Source: CAWEQO01 sp963811225 (lineage in GTDB: Bacteria > Chloroflexota > Anaerolineae > Anaerolineales > Anaerolineaceae). Taken from it: a stretch of 64,000 bases of DNA. Under the pieces are notes generated by a model that ran no database searches, was not told where the DNA came from, and worked only from the letters and a program-made list of their open reading frames with translations. The first letter of the stretch is position 1. Every line of letters starts with the position of its first letter. Positions 35,040 to 43,799 of the stretch are shown here, in pieces. Where the stretch lies: contig CAWEQO010000001.1 of NCBI GenBank assembly GCA_963811225.1, forward strand, positions 248,001 to 312,000, in the 5' to 3' direction. Both the position numbers and the translations under genes were made by a program.

Positions 35040-35537
35040 CTATTCGCGCAGCTCCTTCAGCAGGTCCACCGCTGTGGTCTGGTCGGAGTGCAGCTCCGGC
35101 TCGCTGACCACCCGGTACCCCATGCGCTCCCAGAAGCGGATCCCGTCCGGATTGTTGGCCTGCACACCCGAGCGGATGCGCAGGATGATCGGGTCGGCAG
35201 TCACGGCCTGCTCGAACCAGGCCACCACCGCCGCCCCCAGTCCCTGGTTGCGATATGGCTTAGCAATCATCAGCAGTTCGAGGAAAGCATCCTCCGGGAC
35301 ATCCTTGTAGCCCGAGGGAACGTAATCCAGGACGCCCATCATCTGCTCATGCGAGTCGAAGATGCCGCAGAACACCCCCTTGTTATCCCGCGACAGCTGC
35401 ACGTCAGCTAACGCCATCTCCATCGAAGCCTTAGGCTGCGGCCCCAGCGCCAAAAAGTCCTCGCATTGGCGGTAAACTTCCAGCACTTCGGTCAATTCTT
35501 CGTCAAAAATCGGACGGATATGAAAATCGATACTCAT
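35040..35537 (-). CDS. GNAT-family N-acetyltransferase
   Basis: 165 residues with the acetyl-CoA-binding GNAT core: strands ending in YVPSGYKDVPEDAFLELLMIAKPYRNQGLGAA (Q/RxxGxG/A) and IRSGVQANNPDGIRFWERMGYR. The acetyl acceptor is unknown. It overlaps the upstream toroid-like gene by 4 nt and ends 1 nt before the membrane protein gene. Confidence 0.88.
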   Translation of the reverse strand: MSIDFHIRPIFDEELTEVLEVYRQCEDFLALGPQPKASMEMALADVQLSRDNKGVFCGIFDSHEQMMGVLDYVPSGYKDVPEDAFLELLMIAKPYRNQGLGAAVVAWFEQAVTADPIILRIRSGVQANNPDGIRFWERMGYRVVSEPELHSDQTTAVDLLKELRE

Positions 35538-36556
35538 TCTCCCACCTCTTTCAGCACGCGCAGAGCGCGCAGGGTAACATACTTGTTGGGCTGCTTCTTC
35601 GGTCCGAAGTCCACCCAGGTCTTGCCGGCATAGTCATACTCCAGAGCCCAGCGCCCTTGCTCATCCTGCTTGCCACGGATGATATCGAGCGCTCCGACCA
35701 AACGAGGATCGGCCCCATAACCCAGCCGCACCAGCGCCTCGGCATTTTGCAGGATGTCGGTAACATAAAAGACCGGGAAACCGAACTTCCACCAGTTGCC
35801 GCTGGGGGCTTTGGCGTACGACGGGTAGGGGTAGTTGGCCGCTGCCGAGTCGTGGTCCAACAGATACTCCGCACCCTGACGAATGGCTGACTGAATGAGC
35901 GGCGTGCGCCGGTCCGCCGGCAGCCGCGCGAGCGCCAGCAGCGCCTTCACCCCGCCCCAGGCGCAGGGCTGACCCTCGTTCACACCGCACCTGAACAGCG
36001 GTCCGGAATTGCCGGAGGCGTAATAACGCAGCGGCGCGCCCTTTTCTGAGGCCGGAGCAATCCCTTCCCCGGTCACGCTGCGCGCCGTCCAATCGAAAGC
36101 CGCTTCCAGGCGGGGGTCGTCGCAGCCAAGAACCGCCAACGCGCTGCACAGGTTGCCCTGCAAGCAGTCGATCGTGCCGGAGGGCGCGCCAGAGGTCGAA
36201 AACTGGCCGTTTACGGTCATGCCGTAATCCAACAGGTAAGCGCAGGCCAGGGCGATGCGCGCATCCATTTCGATCTCCGCCCCCAACTGGGCCAGCAGGA
36301 TGATCGCCCAAACGGTGGAACGGTATTTGGGGTTGTAGCCCGGCCCCGGCTTCACCCAGTAGCCCTCCGGCTGCATCGCATCCAAGATCGTGGCGATCGG
36401 GCCGTCCCGGTGCGCCGCCGCCCTGGCCTCCGCCAGTTGGGGATCGTCCGGCGGCCGGTCGAGCAGGTCGCGCAGCGCCAGGCAGCGCACACCGGGATCC
36501 TCCGGCTCGAGCAGCCAGGAGAGCGAATCGCCGTTAAGTTGATCTTGCCAGCGCAC
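35534..36556 (-). CDS. Alpha/alpha-toroid (terpene cyclase/prenyltransferase-like) protein
   Basis: 340 residues with repeated helices and the QW-like elements of the terpenoid cyclase/prenyltransferase toroid fold (EGYWVKPGPGYNPKYRSTVWAI, NLCSALAVLGCDDPR, KQDEQGRWALEYDYAGKTW). No DXDD or other cyclase catalytic motif is seen, so an enzymatic role is uncertain. Starts at GTG 36556 with GGAGGGG 5 nt before it. Overlaps the acetyltransferase by 4 nt. Confidence 0.75.
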   Translation of the reverse strand: MRWQDQLNGDSLSWLLEPEDPGVRCLALRDLLDRPPDDPQLAEARAAAHRDGPIATILDAMQPEGYWVKPGPGYNPKYRSTVWAIILLAQLGAEIEMDARIALACAYLLDYGMTVNGQFSTSGAPSGTIDCLQGNLCSALAVLGCDDPRLEAAFDWTARSVTGEGIAPASEKGAPLRYYASGNSGPLFRCGVNEGQPCAWGGVKALLALARLPADRRTPLIQSAIRQGAEYLLDHDSAAANYPYPSYAKAPSGNWWKFGFPVFYVTDILQNAEALVRLGYGADPRLVGALDIIRGKQDEQGRWALEYDYAGKTWVDFGPKKQPNKYVTLRALRVLKEVGE

Positions 36557-36652
36557 AATCCCCTCCTCTCATTGATAAGCAGGGCAGCCATCGTGGAGGC
36601 ACCGGTCCAAGGATTCACCTGACCTACCGTCTCGCATCCCCTCCGGTAAAGC

Positions 36653-37285
36653 CTAAACCATCTTTCGCACCGGATGCCTTAACACCGTCTTCAGCTTCAT
36701 CGGGTCCGCCCGGCGCGGGTCGCCCAGGTAGATCTCGTGGTGCTTACCGTGCATGGCGTAGCCGTTCTGCTCGGCGAAGGCATCCATCTTGGCGATCGTG
36801 TCCATCTCCCCGGCGTACGGCCCAATATGTAAGATCTGCACGCTCGGACCCTCACAGAAACGCTCCAGGCGCAGCTGGTCCAGCGCCGGGTTGTCCTTCT
36901 TTTTACGCAGCTTCGCAAGCGCCTCTTCGTACATCTCCATCGTGATAAAGCCTGGCTGCAGGATCATGGCCGTGTAATGCCAGCCCTCCGGATCGAGGAT
37001 ATCGAAGCCTCGGTCCTCCACCCACCACAGCCCCTCCAGCCCCATCACGGTGTAGTCGATCGGGTTGTCCGCCCGCTGCTTGGAGGCGAACTTGAGGGTG
37101 TAAGAGATGCCGTACAGCGCCTCCGTTGCGGCGGCGAACGCCGGTGAGGTGCCCGGTGACTGCCCCGGCTCGATTGCGCCATCGATCATGACGAACTGCA
37201 TCTCGGGCGCCTCCACCAGGGTCACCTGCTTCGCGGATGGGGCGTACAGGTGTTTCAGTTCTTTTCGTAAATCCAATTTATCCAT
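36653..37285 (-). CDS. GyrI-like small-molecule-binding domain protein
   Basis: 210 residues. The whole protein resembles GyrI-like/SOUL ligand-binding domains: VTLVEAPEMQFVMIDG, YGISYTLKFASKQRADN, VMGLEGLWWVEDRGFD and the C-terminal IGPYAGEMDTIAKMDAFAEQNG and HHEIYLGDPRRADPMKLKTVLRHPV. Related stand-alone proteins bind or hydrolyse small hydrophobic compounds. No DNA-binding domain is attached. Confidence 0.85.
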   Translation of the reverse strand: MDKLDLRKELKHLYAPSAKQVTLVEAPEMQFVMIDGAIEPGQSPGTSPAFAAATEALYGISYTLKFASKQRADNPIDYTVMGLEGLWWVEDRGFDILDPEGWHYTAMILQPGFITMEMYEEALAKLRKKKDNPALDQLRLERFCEGPSVQILHIGPYAGEMDTIAKMDAFAEQNGYAMHGKHHEIYLGDPRRADPMKLKTVLRHPVRKMV

Positions 37286-37362
37286 TTCAGGCCTCTCTTG
37301 TTGATCTTCTGGAATTCAACTCGAGTACAGGGTCTCGTTGTCAATTAGCGTCCTATTTTCCC

Positions 37363-37395
37363 AGGTGGACCGCGCGCCGCACGTGTGTTCCACCT
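37363..37395. repeat. AGGTGGA hairpin repeat, copy 3 (diverged)
   Basis: AGGTGGACCGCGCG pairs imperfectly with CACGTGTGTTCCACCT. It lies about 27 bp after the methyltransferase stop on the minus strand, in the same relation to a gene end as copies 1 and 2. Confidence 0.6.
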
Positions 37396-37421
37396 TTCAA
37401 CGACGACGGTCTAAGCAAAGA

Positions 37422-38261
37422 TCAAGCGGCTTTCTGCGCCGTGATCGCCTGCAGACCGTACTCATACTCATCCATGGCCTCGCCCAGGGATGGGTAGACC
37501 TGAACGTTCGCGAAGCCCGTCTCACGCAGCAGCCGCTCGTACTCCTCGTTGGTGTAGGCCTGCAGGCTTTCCATGAAGTGCGTCAGCTCGGCGGTCTCGC
37601 TGTCGATGATGTAGTAGCGGGTGTTGGCTGCCTTGCGGGTCTCATTCCAGGTGTTTTCGAACAGGATCAGGTGAGGCCGCTCGGAGAAAACGTCGCCCTC
37701 TGAGCTGTACCAGGTGTTCGGCGCCTGGCCTTTCTCCTTCACCACCTGAAAGGTATGCGGCTCCAGCAGCAGCCGGCCACCCTCCTTTAACGCCGCCGCC
37801 ATGCGCTGCAGCATCGAGCGGGCTGTGTCCGGCGCGAAGATGTTAAACTCGCCGAAGATCAGCATGACCAGGTCGTAACCGTGGCCGTAATCTGCCGTGC
37901 GAATGTCGTCCAGGCGGAAGCTGCAGCCGGGCGCGGCCTGGCGGGTGGCGTACTCGATCGAGGCCGGCGAGAAGTCGATGCCTGTCACCGTGTGCCCCAG
38001 CTGGCACAGCCGCCCGGCGTAAAGCCCCGGCCCGCAGCCCAGGTCCAGGATACGGCTGGGCCGCCCCTGTAGCAGTTCGTTGTGGATCCAACCCACGTGC
38101 TGATCGATGATCGCGTAACGCCGGCTGGCGGCGTCGTGCGCCTGGCTGAGGTGCTCTTTGAGCATACGCTGCGAGAATTCCGGGTCGTTCCAGGGAATAT
38201 GTTCACCCTCACTCCAGGGCTCGGGGTCGGGTTTGCGCTGTATGATATCGAGAAGTGTCAT
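37422..38261 (-). CDS. Class I SAM-dependent methyltransferase
   Basis: 279 residues. Motif I DLGCGPGLYAG (about 73-83), GIDFSPASIEYA, a DIRTADYGHGYDLVMLIFGEFN motif II/III region and LKEGGRLLLEPH are typical of class I Rossmann methyltransferases. The substrate is not predictable. Stands alone on the minus strand with the AGGTGGA hairpin after it. Confidence 0.9.
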   Translation of the reverse strand: MTLLDIIQRKPDPEPWSEGEHIPWNDPEFSQRMLKEHLSQAHDAASRRYAIIDQHVGWIHNELLQGRPSRILDLGCGPGLYAGRLCQLGHTVTGIDFSPASIEYATRQAAPGCSFRLDDIRTADYGHGYDLVMLIFGEFNIFAPDTARSMLQRMAAALKEGGRLLLEPHTFQVVKEKGQAPNTWYSSEGDVFSERPHLILFENTWNETRKAANTRYYIIDSETAELTHFMESLQAYTNEEYERLLRETGFANVQVYPSLGEAMDEYEYGLQAITAQKAA

Positions 38262-38384
38262 GTGAAGTCCTAAAAAGAGAGGCGAGAATGGAGAGGCGTA
38301 ACTTTAGCTTCCATCAGGGGTGCTGCCTCTACAGGTTGCAAATGCGACAGGCTGTTCTCTATTCTGCACTCTCTACTCACTACC

Positions 38385-39080
38385 TTAGCCGACCGTGCCC
38401 GCCGATGCGTGGATTTCCGCCGGATAATCCGGCGCGCTCAAGCGATAGTGCTGCCCGCCGGTCTCGATGAAGACCTCGAAGGGCGTGTACTCCGCCGGGA
38501 CGCCGCTGTTGGGGTACCAGATGCGGTCGCGCTCGACCACGATTAACAGGCCGCCCAAATCGCCGACGGCCGTGAAATTCGGGCTGGCCTCGCCGTAGAC
38601 CTGCAGCCCGGTCTTGCGGCTGATATCGCCTACCAGCGCCGGCACGTCCTCGGCGGCGATGCCGAACTCGCTGATCCGCAGGATGTTTTCCGGGCGGAAG
38701 AACTCTTCTCCGCTGGCGGTGTCCGCCTGCTCGCGGGCGATGAACTCCAAGACATTGCCGGCCGGATCTTTGAAATACACCGAGTCAGCCTTCCAGCCTG
38801 TATGACGGAAGGTGTCGCGGCCGCTTTGATCCTTAAGCAGCGTGGCCCGGCGCTGCAGCCAATCTTTGGCCTGCTCGAAGCGATTGTTGGGCACCTCGAA
38901 GGCGAAGTGGAAGTGAGCGTCCCAGCTGGCAGCAGCCTGCTGGAACTGCAGTCTGCTTTCCCCGCCCTGGATCAGCACTTTCTCCATGGCGCGCCGCACC
39001 GGCAGCCCCAGCACATCGGCATAATAGACGGCCTGCTTGTCCAGGTCTTTGGATGGCAGCGTCATTTCTGCAATTAACAT
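38385..39080 (-). CDS. VOC-family (glyoxalase/dioxygenase-like) protein
   Basis: 231 residues with two betaalphabetabetabeta VOC modules, the first with MTLPSKDLDKQAVYYADVLGLPVRRA and the second beginning LRISEFGIAAEDVPALVGDISRKTG. Metal-ligand positions are not clearly conserved, so ligand binding without catalysis is possible. Upstream of it on the same strand is the SDR gene. Confidence 0.85.
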   Translation of the reverse strand: MLIAEMTLPSKDLDKQAVYYADVLGLPVRRAMEKVLIQGGESRLQFQQAAASWDAHFHFAFEVPNNRFEQAKDWLQRRATLLKDQSGRDTFRHTGWKADSVYFKDPAGNVLEFIAREQADTASGEEFFRPENILRISEFGIAAEDVPALVGDISRKTGLQVYGEASPNFTAVGDLGGLLIVVERDRIWYPNSGVPAEYTPFEVFIETGGQHYRLSAPDYPAEIHASAGTVG

Positions 39081-39158
39081 GGATTACCCCTCTCATATAT
39101 TCCGGACAGTAAAGGCGCAAAAAGGAAAGCCAAATTTTAATCCTTGGCGGTGAAGCGC

Positions 39159-39953
39159 TTACTCCAACAACCTCCCCTTGCGGAAGGGAGCCGTCATAAA
39201 TCGCCCCATGGCCTTGGCGCGGCTGAGGTAGGAGATCTCCGCCCCGTTCTGATCGTTCGCCAGCACCCGCTCGGCCATCCACGGCGCCACCGTCTCGACC
39301 CGGTCGGCCAGGATGTTGATGATGTTCTTGACCCGCTGCCAATCCTGCGGCGCGAGCTTCTCCTCCTGCCCGGTCAACATATTTGTCAACACCATCCCCG
39401 GCAGCAGCAGCCCCACGATCACCGGCGTGTCCTTGACCTCTGCCGACAGGGCCTTGGTGAAGTAGGCCAGCCCGGCTTTGGTGGTCTCGTAGGGCGCCAG
39501 CCCCGGCACCGAATGCCCGCCGCGGCTGCCGGCCCCGCCCATGTTGTAAAGCGCGCCGCCGCCCTGCTCCAGCATCCCTGCCAGCGCCACCCGGCTGCCG
39601 TACATGGCCCCCAGCAGGTTGGTCTGCACCACCCGGGCAATTTCCTCGGGATCGATGGTCCAGAACATGGCTTGGATGTTGGACAGCCCAGCATTGTTGA
39701 TCCAGATGTCTACCCGGCCGAAACGCTCGATGGCGGCGTTCCACAGCGCCTGCACCTGGTTGAACTCGGCCACGTTCGCCGGGAAGCCGGAAACTTGCTC
39801 CGCTCCGTGGCGCGCCGCCAGGTTCTCGACCGCCACGTCGACCAATTCCTGCCGCCGTCCGTTGACCACCACCGCACAGCCGCGCCCGATCAAGGCGTCC
39901 GCCAGGCCGTAGCCGATACCGTGCGTGCTGCCTGTAATGACGATCGTTTTCAT
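39159..39953 (-). CDS. Short-chain dehydrogenase/reductase (SDR)
   Basis: About 264 residues. NAD(P)-binding GSTHGIG (8-14), NNAG (86-89) and the active-site Y155-x3-K159 (YETTK) are present, with NLLGAMYGSR in helix 4. A classical SDR; substrate unknown. ATG 39953 gives the canonical MKTIVITG start; 11 codons upstream are excluded. Starts 20 nt before the end of the PAP2 gene. Confidence 0.9.
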   Translation of the reverse strand: MKTIVITGSTHGIGYGLADALIGRGCAVVVNGRRQELVDVAVENLAARHGAEQVSGFPANVAEFNQVQALWNAAIERFGRVDIWINNAGLSNIQAMFWTIDPEEIARVVQTNLLGAMYGSRVALAGMLEQGGGALYNMGGAGSRGGHSVPGLAPYETTKAGLAYFTKALSAEVKDTPVIVGLLLPGMVLTNMLTGQEEKLAPQDWQRVKNIINILADRVETVAPWMAERVLANDQNGAEISYLSRAKAMGRFMTAPFRKGRLLE

Positions 39954-39972
39954 AAAACCTCCCGACGACTTG

Positions 39973-40785
39973 CTAAAACCACACAATCCAATACGGCTGG
40001 ATCAGGATGCTCAGCAGCGCCCAGACGCTGCCCAGGATCGCCCCGGCCAGGATGTCCCTCGGATAGTGTACTCCAATATACACCCGCGAGAAAGCCACCA
40101 GAATAGCCAACCCGTACAACACCACGTTGAGCAGCAGACCGGCCTGGAAGACGTGGCTGATCAGCGAGGCCATGAAGAAAGCCTGCGAGCTGTGCCCGCT
40201 GGGGAAGGATTTGCCGCGCTCGCGCCATCCCACCAGGTTAGCCTCTTCGATCAGATAGAACGGGCGAGAGCGTTCCGCCAGAGCCTTGACCGCCTCGACC
40301 GTGAACCACAGCGTCAGCGTGCCGAACAGCAGCTCCAGGGCGAATTCGCGCTGGCCGAACAGATAAAAGATGCCCACCAGCAGGAAGCTGAATGCGCCGT
40401 TGCCGATCTGCGTGATCCACAGCAGAATGCGATCCAACCAAACGGTGCGGTAGGCGTTCTGATTGATATACAGGAACAGCCACGAGTCCATGTCCTGCCC
40501 GGCAGACCACAGCAGCGAGAGCATCAGCAGGCTGAAAAACAGCAGCAAGAACACCAGCCTTCGCGAGGCATGCAAACTGGCCAGCAGCGCCGAGCGAGCC
40601 TGCAGCGGGATGGCCGCCAGGAACAGGCCGGTCCCCGCGGCCAACAGCCCCAGCAGCAGGGCGCGCCGGCTCAACAAGAGGAAGGTCAGCAGCCGGTTGA
40701 GCAAATAATGCCGCCGCTTGCGCGGGCTGCCGGGAGCTTCTTCCTGCTGTTCATCGCTGCGATGGTTCATCTCGCGCTCGTTCAT
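39973..40785 (-). CDS. PAP2-superfamily membrane phosphatase
   Basis: 270 residues. Five or six membrane helices surround the lipid phosphatase motifs: K167-x6-RP (KALAERSRP), PSGH (195-198) and SRVYIGVHYPRD (233-244). Probable undecaprenyl-diphosphate or phosphatidate phosphatase at the membrane. It overlaps the lipid kinase gene by 4 nt, and a kinase-phosphatase pair for lipid phosphorylation is a sensible unit. Confidence 0.93.
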   Translation of the reverse strand: MNEREMNHRSDEQQEEAPGSPRKRRHYLLNRLLTFLLLSRRALLLGLLAAGTGLFLAAIPLQARSALLASLHASRRLVFLLLFFSLLMLSLLWSAGQDMDSWLFLYINQNAYRTVWLDRILLWITQIGNGAFSFLLVGIFYLFGQREFALELLFGTLTLWFTVEAVKALAERSRPFYLIEEANLVGWRERGKSFPSGHSSQAFFMASLISHVFQAGLLLNVVLYGLAILVAFSRVYIGVHYPRDILAGAILGSVWALLSILIQPYWIVWF

Positions 40786-41699
40786 CCAGGGTCTCGCTTG
40801 GCCTCCTCGAAATCCGGGTTGACGATCACCCGTAGACTGTGCGGCTGCACCTGCACCCGCAGCTCCCCCTGCCCCAGCGGCACATCATCCGCCATGGCGG
40901 GCATCGGCGGCTCCGGCCGGATGACCGCCTGGCGCACGCGCAGGTGCTGGACGCGCGGGTCGTCCAGCACGTAGCCCCGCGTCCGCAGGGCAAAGCTGAG
41001 CAGCTCGGCCTTACCCAGATCAGCGAACAGGAACAGGTCCAGCAAACCGTCGTCGCAAGCGATGTCTTCTGAAAGGTGCAGTCGAGTGCTGGAGTAGGGC
41101 AGATTGGCGACCACTGCGGTATGGGCCTGCACCTCGAAGGTTTGCCGGCCGTCATCGACACTGACCTGCATCGGCGCAGCCGGGAAGGACACCAGCGTGC
41201 CGACGAACTCGGCGATCTTGGTCAGATCGCCGTGCTGCAGTTCATCCGCCGACTGGAACAGGGCCGAGGTCAGGCCGAGCGAAGACACCTCTAAGAAGGT
41301 GTGCTTTCCATCTGCGCCTTCGGCCAGCCCGGTGTCCACCGCCACGACCTTGCCCTGCTGCAGGGTGGCAATCGCGGCCGGGATGTCGTCCAGCGGGATC
41401 CCAAAGGTCAGCGCGGCGTTGTTCTGCGTGCCGGTGGGAACGACCGCCAGCACCCCAGGCGTGCCCACCAGCGCCGGGATGGTGCGGTCAAGTGTGCCGT
41501 CGCCGCCGCACACCACGAACAGTCGAATGCCGCGTTGAAGCGCATCCGCCACCACCTCTTCCACCGGCAGCGCCTGTTCCACCATGTACACCTCCGGCGT
41601 CACCCCGGCGTCCTGCAGCTGTGTCAGCACCTCGGCCAGGTGGGCCGACGAGAACTCCTCGCGCCCGGCGATCAGGTTATAGATGATCTTGGCGGTCAT
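40782..41699 (-). CDS. Diacylglycerol kinase-family lipid kinase
   Basis: About 305 residues with the DagK catalytic pattern: YNLIAGR near the start, CGGDGTLDRTIPAL (64-78) and PTGTQNNAA. The C-terminal beta domain contains DDGLLDLFLFADL. Related to YegS/DgkB lipid kinases. The start is uncertain: ATG 41699 gives MTAKIIYN, normal for the family; a GTG nine codons upstream is also open. It overlaps the PAP2 gene. Confidence 0.88.
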   Translation of the reverse strand: MTAKIIYNLIAGREEFSSAHLAEVLTQLQDAGVTPEVYMVEQALPVEEVVADALQRGIRLFVVCGGDGTLDRTIPALVGTPGVLAVVPTGTQNNAALTFGIPLDDIPAAIATLQQGKVVAVDTGLAEGADGKHTFLEVSSLGLTSALFQSADELQHGDLTKIAEFVGTLVSFPAAPMQVSVDDGRQTFEVQAHTAVVANLPYSSTRLHLSEDIACDDGLLDLFLFADLGKAELLSFALRTRGYVLDDPRVQHLRVRQAVIRPEPPMPAMADDVPLGQGELRVQVQPHSLRVIVNPDFEEAKRDPG

Positions 41700-41781
41700 C
41701 GACCGGCGTTCGTTAAATGGATTCACGGTTTTCAGAGATGGCTTCCTTTCTCCCCCACGTTCCGTTTGAGAAACCTGGTTT

Positions 41782-42291
41782 TTACACGATCCCCCACGCA
41801 GCTTCGACCCAATTCGGCACGACCCGCTCCACGGCGCGCTGCTCGGCCCAGCGCCGCACCTCGATCTCTTTTGCGGCTTCCGTGCACAGGCGCCAAGTCT
41901 TCGGCGTGATCTGCGCCCGGGGCAGGTCCAGTCGATCCGAGTCCCAGCAGGTTTGCACGCTCACGTCGGCCTCGGTCAGGCCCTTGGTGTGTTCGCTGCA
42001 AGCGTAGTAGAGCCGCTCGAAGTCGTCCTCGGGCAGGCGGATCAGCGAGCCGCGCAGCGAGGCGGCCAACTCGGCCCCACGCTTGCCATGCTCCCGGTCG
42101 GTGCCTTCATTCTGACGGCAGGCGTCGTGGAACACGGCAAACAGCTCGACCACCGCCAGGTTAGCGCCGGTCTGCTCGGTCAGGCGCGTGCCGATGTCGA
42201 GGACCCGCGCCCAATGCGAAATGCCTTGCAGCCCATACACGGGCAGTGAATACTGGTCCAGGATTTGCTGCAGCAGTGGTTTTGCAATCAT
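41782..42291 (-). CDS. HD-domain hydrolase-like protein
   Basis: About 169 residues. Metal-binding residues fit an HD domain: HWARV (first His), FHDACRQ (His-Asp) and a later SDRLDL (Asp). HD proteins of this size often act on nucleotides or on (p)ppGpp-like signals, but no finer call can be made. ATG 42291 is chosen; 47 further codons upstream are poor in protein character. Confidence 0.82.
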   Translation of the reverse strand: MIAKPLLQQILDQYSLPVYGLQGISHWARVLDIGTRLTEQTGANLAVVELFAVFHDACRQNEGTDREHGKRGAELAASLRGSLIRLPEDDFERLYYACSEHTKGLTEADVSVQTCWDSDRLDLPRAQITPKTWRLCTEAAKEIEVRRWAEQRAVERVVPNWVEAAWGIV

Positions 42292-42435
42292 AAGCCTAAT
42301 TATAACAAGAGAGTGAAGAGTAGTTGGAGAATCCCCGGATGACACAGGTACAGGCGAACAAAATGGAGCCTCAAGCGAGGTGATTAATTGGATGTAGGGG
42401 TTGGAAAGGCTGCGGCGGAGGATTTTTCGCACGGA

Positions 42436-43167
42436 TCAGCAGTTGTTGTAGCGCCCCAGCAAAGCATTGCGGCGAATGGTCAGCAGGTCGATGCCCATCC
42501 GCAGCGAATCCTCGAACAGGCGCACCCGGCTGTCGGCGTTGAAATACCAGTGGATCGGCACTTCGACGATCTTGTAGCCCCGCAAGCGCGCCACAAACAG
42601 CACCTCGACGTCGAAGGACATTCCAGTCAGGGTCTGGCAGCGAAAGACGTCTTCGGCAGCCGCAGCGCTGAAACATTTGAATCCGGCTTGCGAATCATGC
42701 AGCCCAGGCAAAGCCAGCAGGCGCACCATCAGGTTGAAGCCGCGCCCCACGACGTGCCGGTAAGCGGGCTCGTCATAGCGCACCGAACCGGGAGCCTCAC
42801 GCGAGCCGATCACTACGTCCGCATCCGACAACACCGGCGGCAGAAAGTGATTGACCTCTTCGATTGGCATCGACAGGTCGGCGTCGCAGATGAAACGGTA
42901 TTCCCCCGCCGCCTCCAGCATCCCGCGCCGCACCGCCAGTCCCTTGCCGCGCGCCTCCTCTCGAAGTACCCGCACCTGTGGGATGCGTTCTGCGTAACCT
43001 GTCGCCAGTTGGTAGGTGTTGTCGCAGCTGCCGTTCTCCACCACCAGGATCTCGGCCTGGTAGGGCTGGGTCTTCAGGAACGCGTTAATCTTCTCCAACG
43101 TGGCGGGGAGACGATGTTCCTCATTATGAGCGGGAATGACGATGGAAAGAAAGGGGCTTGTCAACAC
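42436..43167 (-). CDS. Family 2 glycosyltransferase (dolichyl-phosphate glucosyltransferase-like)
   Basis: 243 residues of the GT-A fold: IVIPAHNEEHRLPATLEKIN, VENGSCDN, CDADLSMPIEEV (DxD-like), QAGFKCFSAAAAEDVF and RGYKIVEVPIHWYFNADSRV, the ALG5/DPM1-like pattern. It would move a sugar from a nucleotide donor to a lipid carrier at the inner membrane face. No membrane helices are present. GTG at 43167 is the likely start. Confidence 0.88.
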   Translation of the reverse strand: MLTSPFLSIVIPAHNEEHRLPATLEKINAFLKTQPYQAEILVVENGSCDNTYQLATGYAERIPQVRVLREEARGKGLAVRRGMLEAAGEYRFICDADLSMPIEEVNHFLPPVLSDADVVIGSREAPGSVRYDEPAYRHVVGRGFNLMVRLLALPGLHDSQAGFKCFSAAAAEDVFRCQTLTGMSFDVEVLFVARLRGYKIVEVPIHWYFNADSRVRLFEDSLRMGIDLLTIRRNALLGRYNNC

Positions 43168-43193
43168 ATCACCATCGAAAGCGGCTGGCCGAA

Positions 43194-43511
43194 CTAGAAG
43201 CGAGGCACACCCTCCAAATTATCGCGGGTTGCGGGGACGGTGACTGCTGCGCTGGTGACCAGCACTTCGCGGCCAGGTTCGCCCGCCAGCAGCACGGGTT
43301 CAGACGTCTCGAACGTGCCGGCCAGGTAAGGCAAGCGCACCCCCATCAGATAACGGCAGCCGCTCTTCAGGCGCCGGATCATCTCATCCCGATCGATCAA
43401 GATCCGGTCCGACCAGGTGGGGCCGCGCTTTTCGTACACGCGCAGCAGCTTCACCGATCCGTCTGGATTGTATCGCACTGCTTCTACAACGCCATCGCAT
43501 TTTTTCGCCAT
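43194..43511 (-). CDS. Small protein of unknown function
   Basis: 105 residues, starting MAKKCDGVVEAVRYNPDG. A mixed alpha/beta, slightly basic protein without a signal peptide. Contains DRILIDRDEMIRRL and VLLAGEPGREVLV. I do not recognise it. Protein-like composition and a normal ATG support it as a gene. Followed by the glycosyltransferase on the same strand after 26 nt. Confidence 0.7.
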   Translation of the reverse strand: MAKKCDGVVEAVRYNPDGSVKLLRVYEKRGPTWSDRILIDRDEMIRRLKSGCRYLMGVRLPYLAGTFETSEPVLLAGEPGREVLVTSAAVTVPATRDNLEGVPRF

Positions 43512-43544
43512 GCCTGACCGACCTCCAGAGCATTCGTGGTGGAT

Positions 43545-43601
43545 CCCTCACCATACGGAGCCCCCTCGCCCTCTATAAGAGGGGGCTCCGTATGGTGAGG
43601 G
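43545..43601. terminator. Perfect 23-bp hairpin downstream of tRNA-Pro
   Basis: CCCTCACCATACGGAGCCCC... (43545-43567) pairs without mismatch with its complement at 43579-43601 around an 11-nt loop. Lies between the tRNA and the 43511 gene on the minus strand. Confidence 0.75.
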
Positions 43602-43611
43602 GCATTTTACA

Positions 43612-43641
43612 ATGGACCGCCGAGAGGTCTCGGCGGTCCAT
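43612..43641 (-). terminator. Hairpin immediately after tRNA-Pro
   Basis: ATGGACCGCCGAGA and TCTCGGCGGTCCAT (14 bp, perfect) around GG, starting 2 nt after the tRNA 3' end. On the minus strand the stem is followed by TGTAAAATG, not a T-tract. Confidence 0.7.
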
Positions 43642-43642
43642 G

Positions 43643-43716
43643 TCGGGGTGGGCGGACTTGAACCGCCGACCCCCGCGTCCCAAACGCGGTGCGCTGGCCG
43701 ACTGCGCTACACCCCG
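43643..43716 (-). tRNA. tRNA-Pro (anticodon TGG)
   Basis: 74 nt. The minus strand reads CGGGGTGTAGCGCAG..., with a 7-bp acceptor stem CGGGGTG/CACCCCG and discriminator A. The D-arm is GCGCAGTCGGCCAGCGC. The anticodon arm is CGCGTTTGGGACGCG, so the anticodon is TGG (decodes CCA, and other Pro codons by wobble). The T-arm is GGCGGTTCAAGTCCGCC. CCA is not encoded. Confidence 0.95.
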
Positions 43717-43799
43717 ATGACTAGAGTATAATCCGAATGGTATTCGTTCGTCAAGATAAGGGCAGCAGGGAAAATTAATCATCCGACAGGTTTATCCGT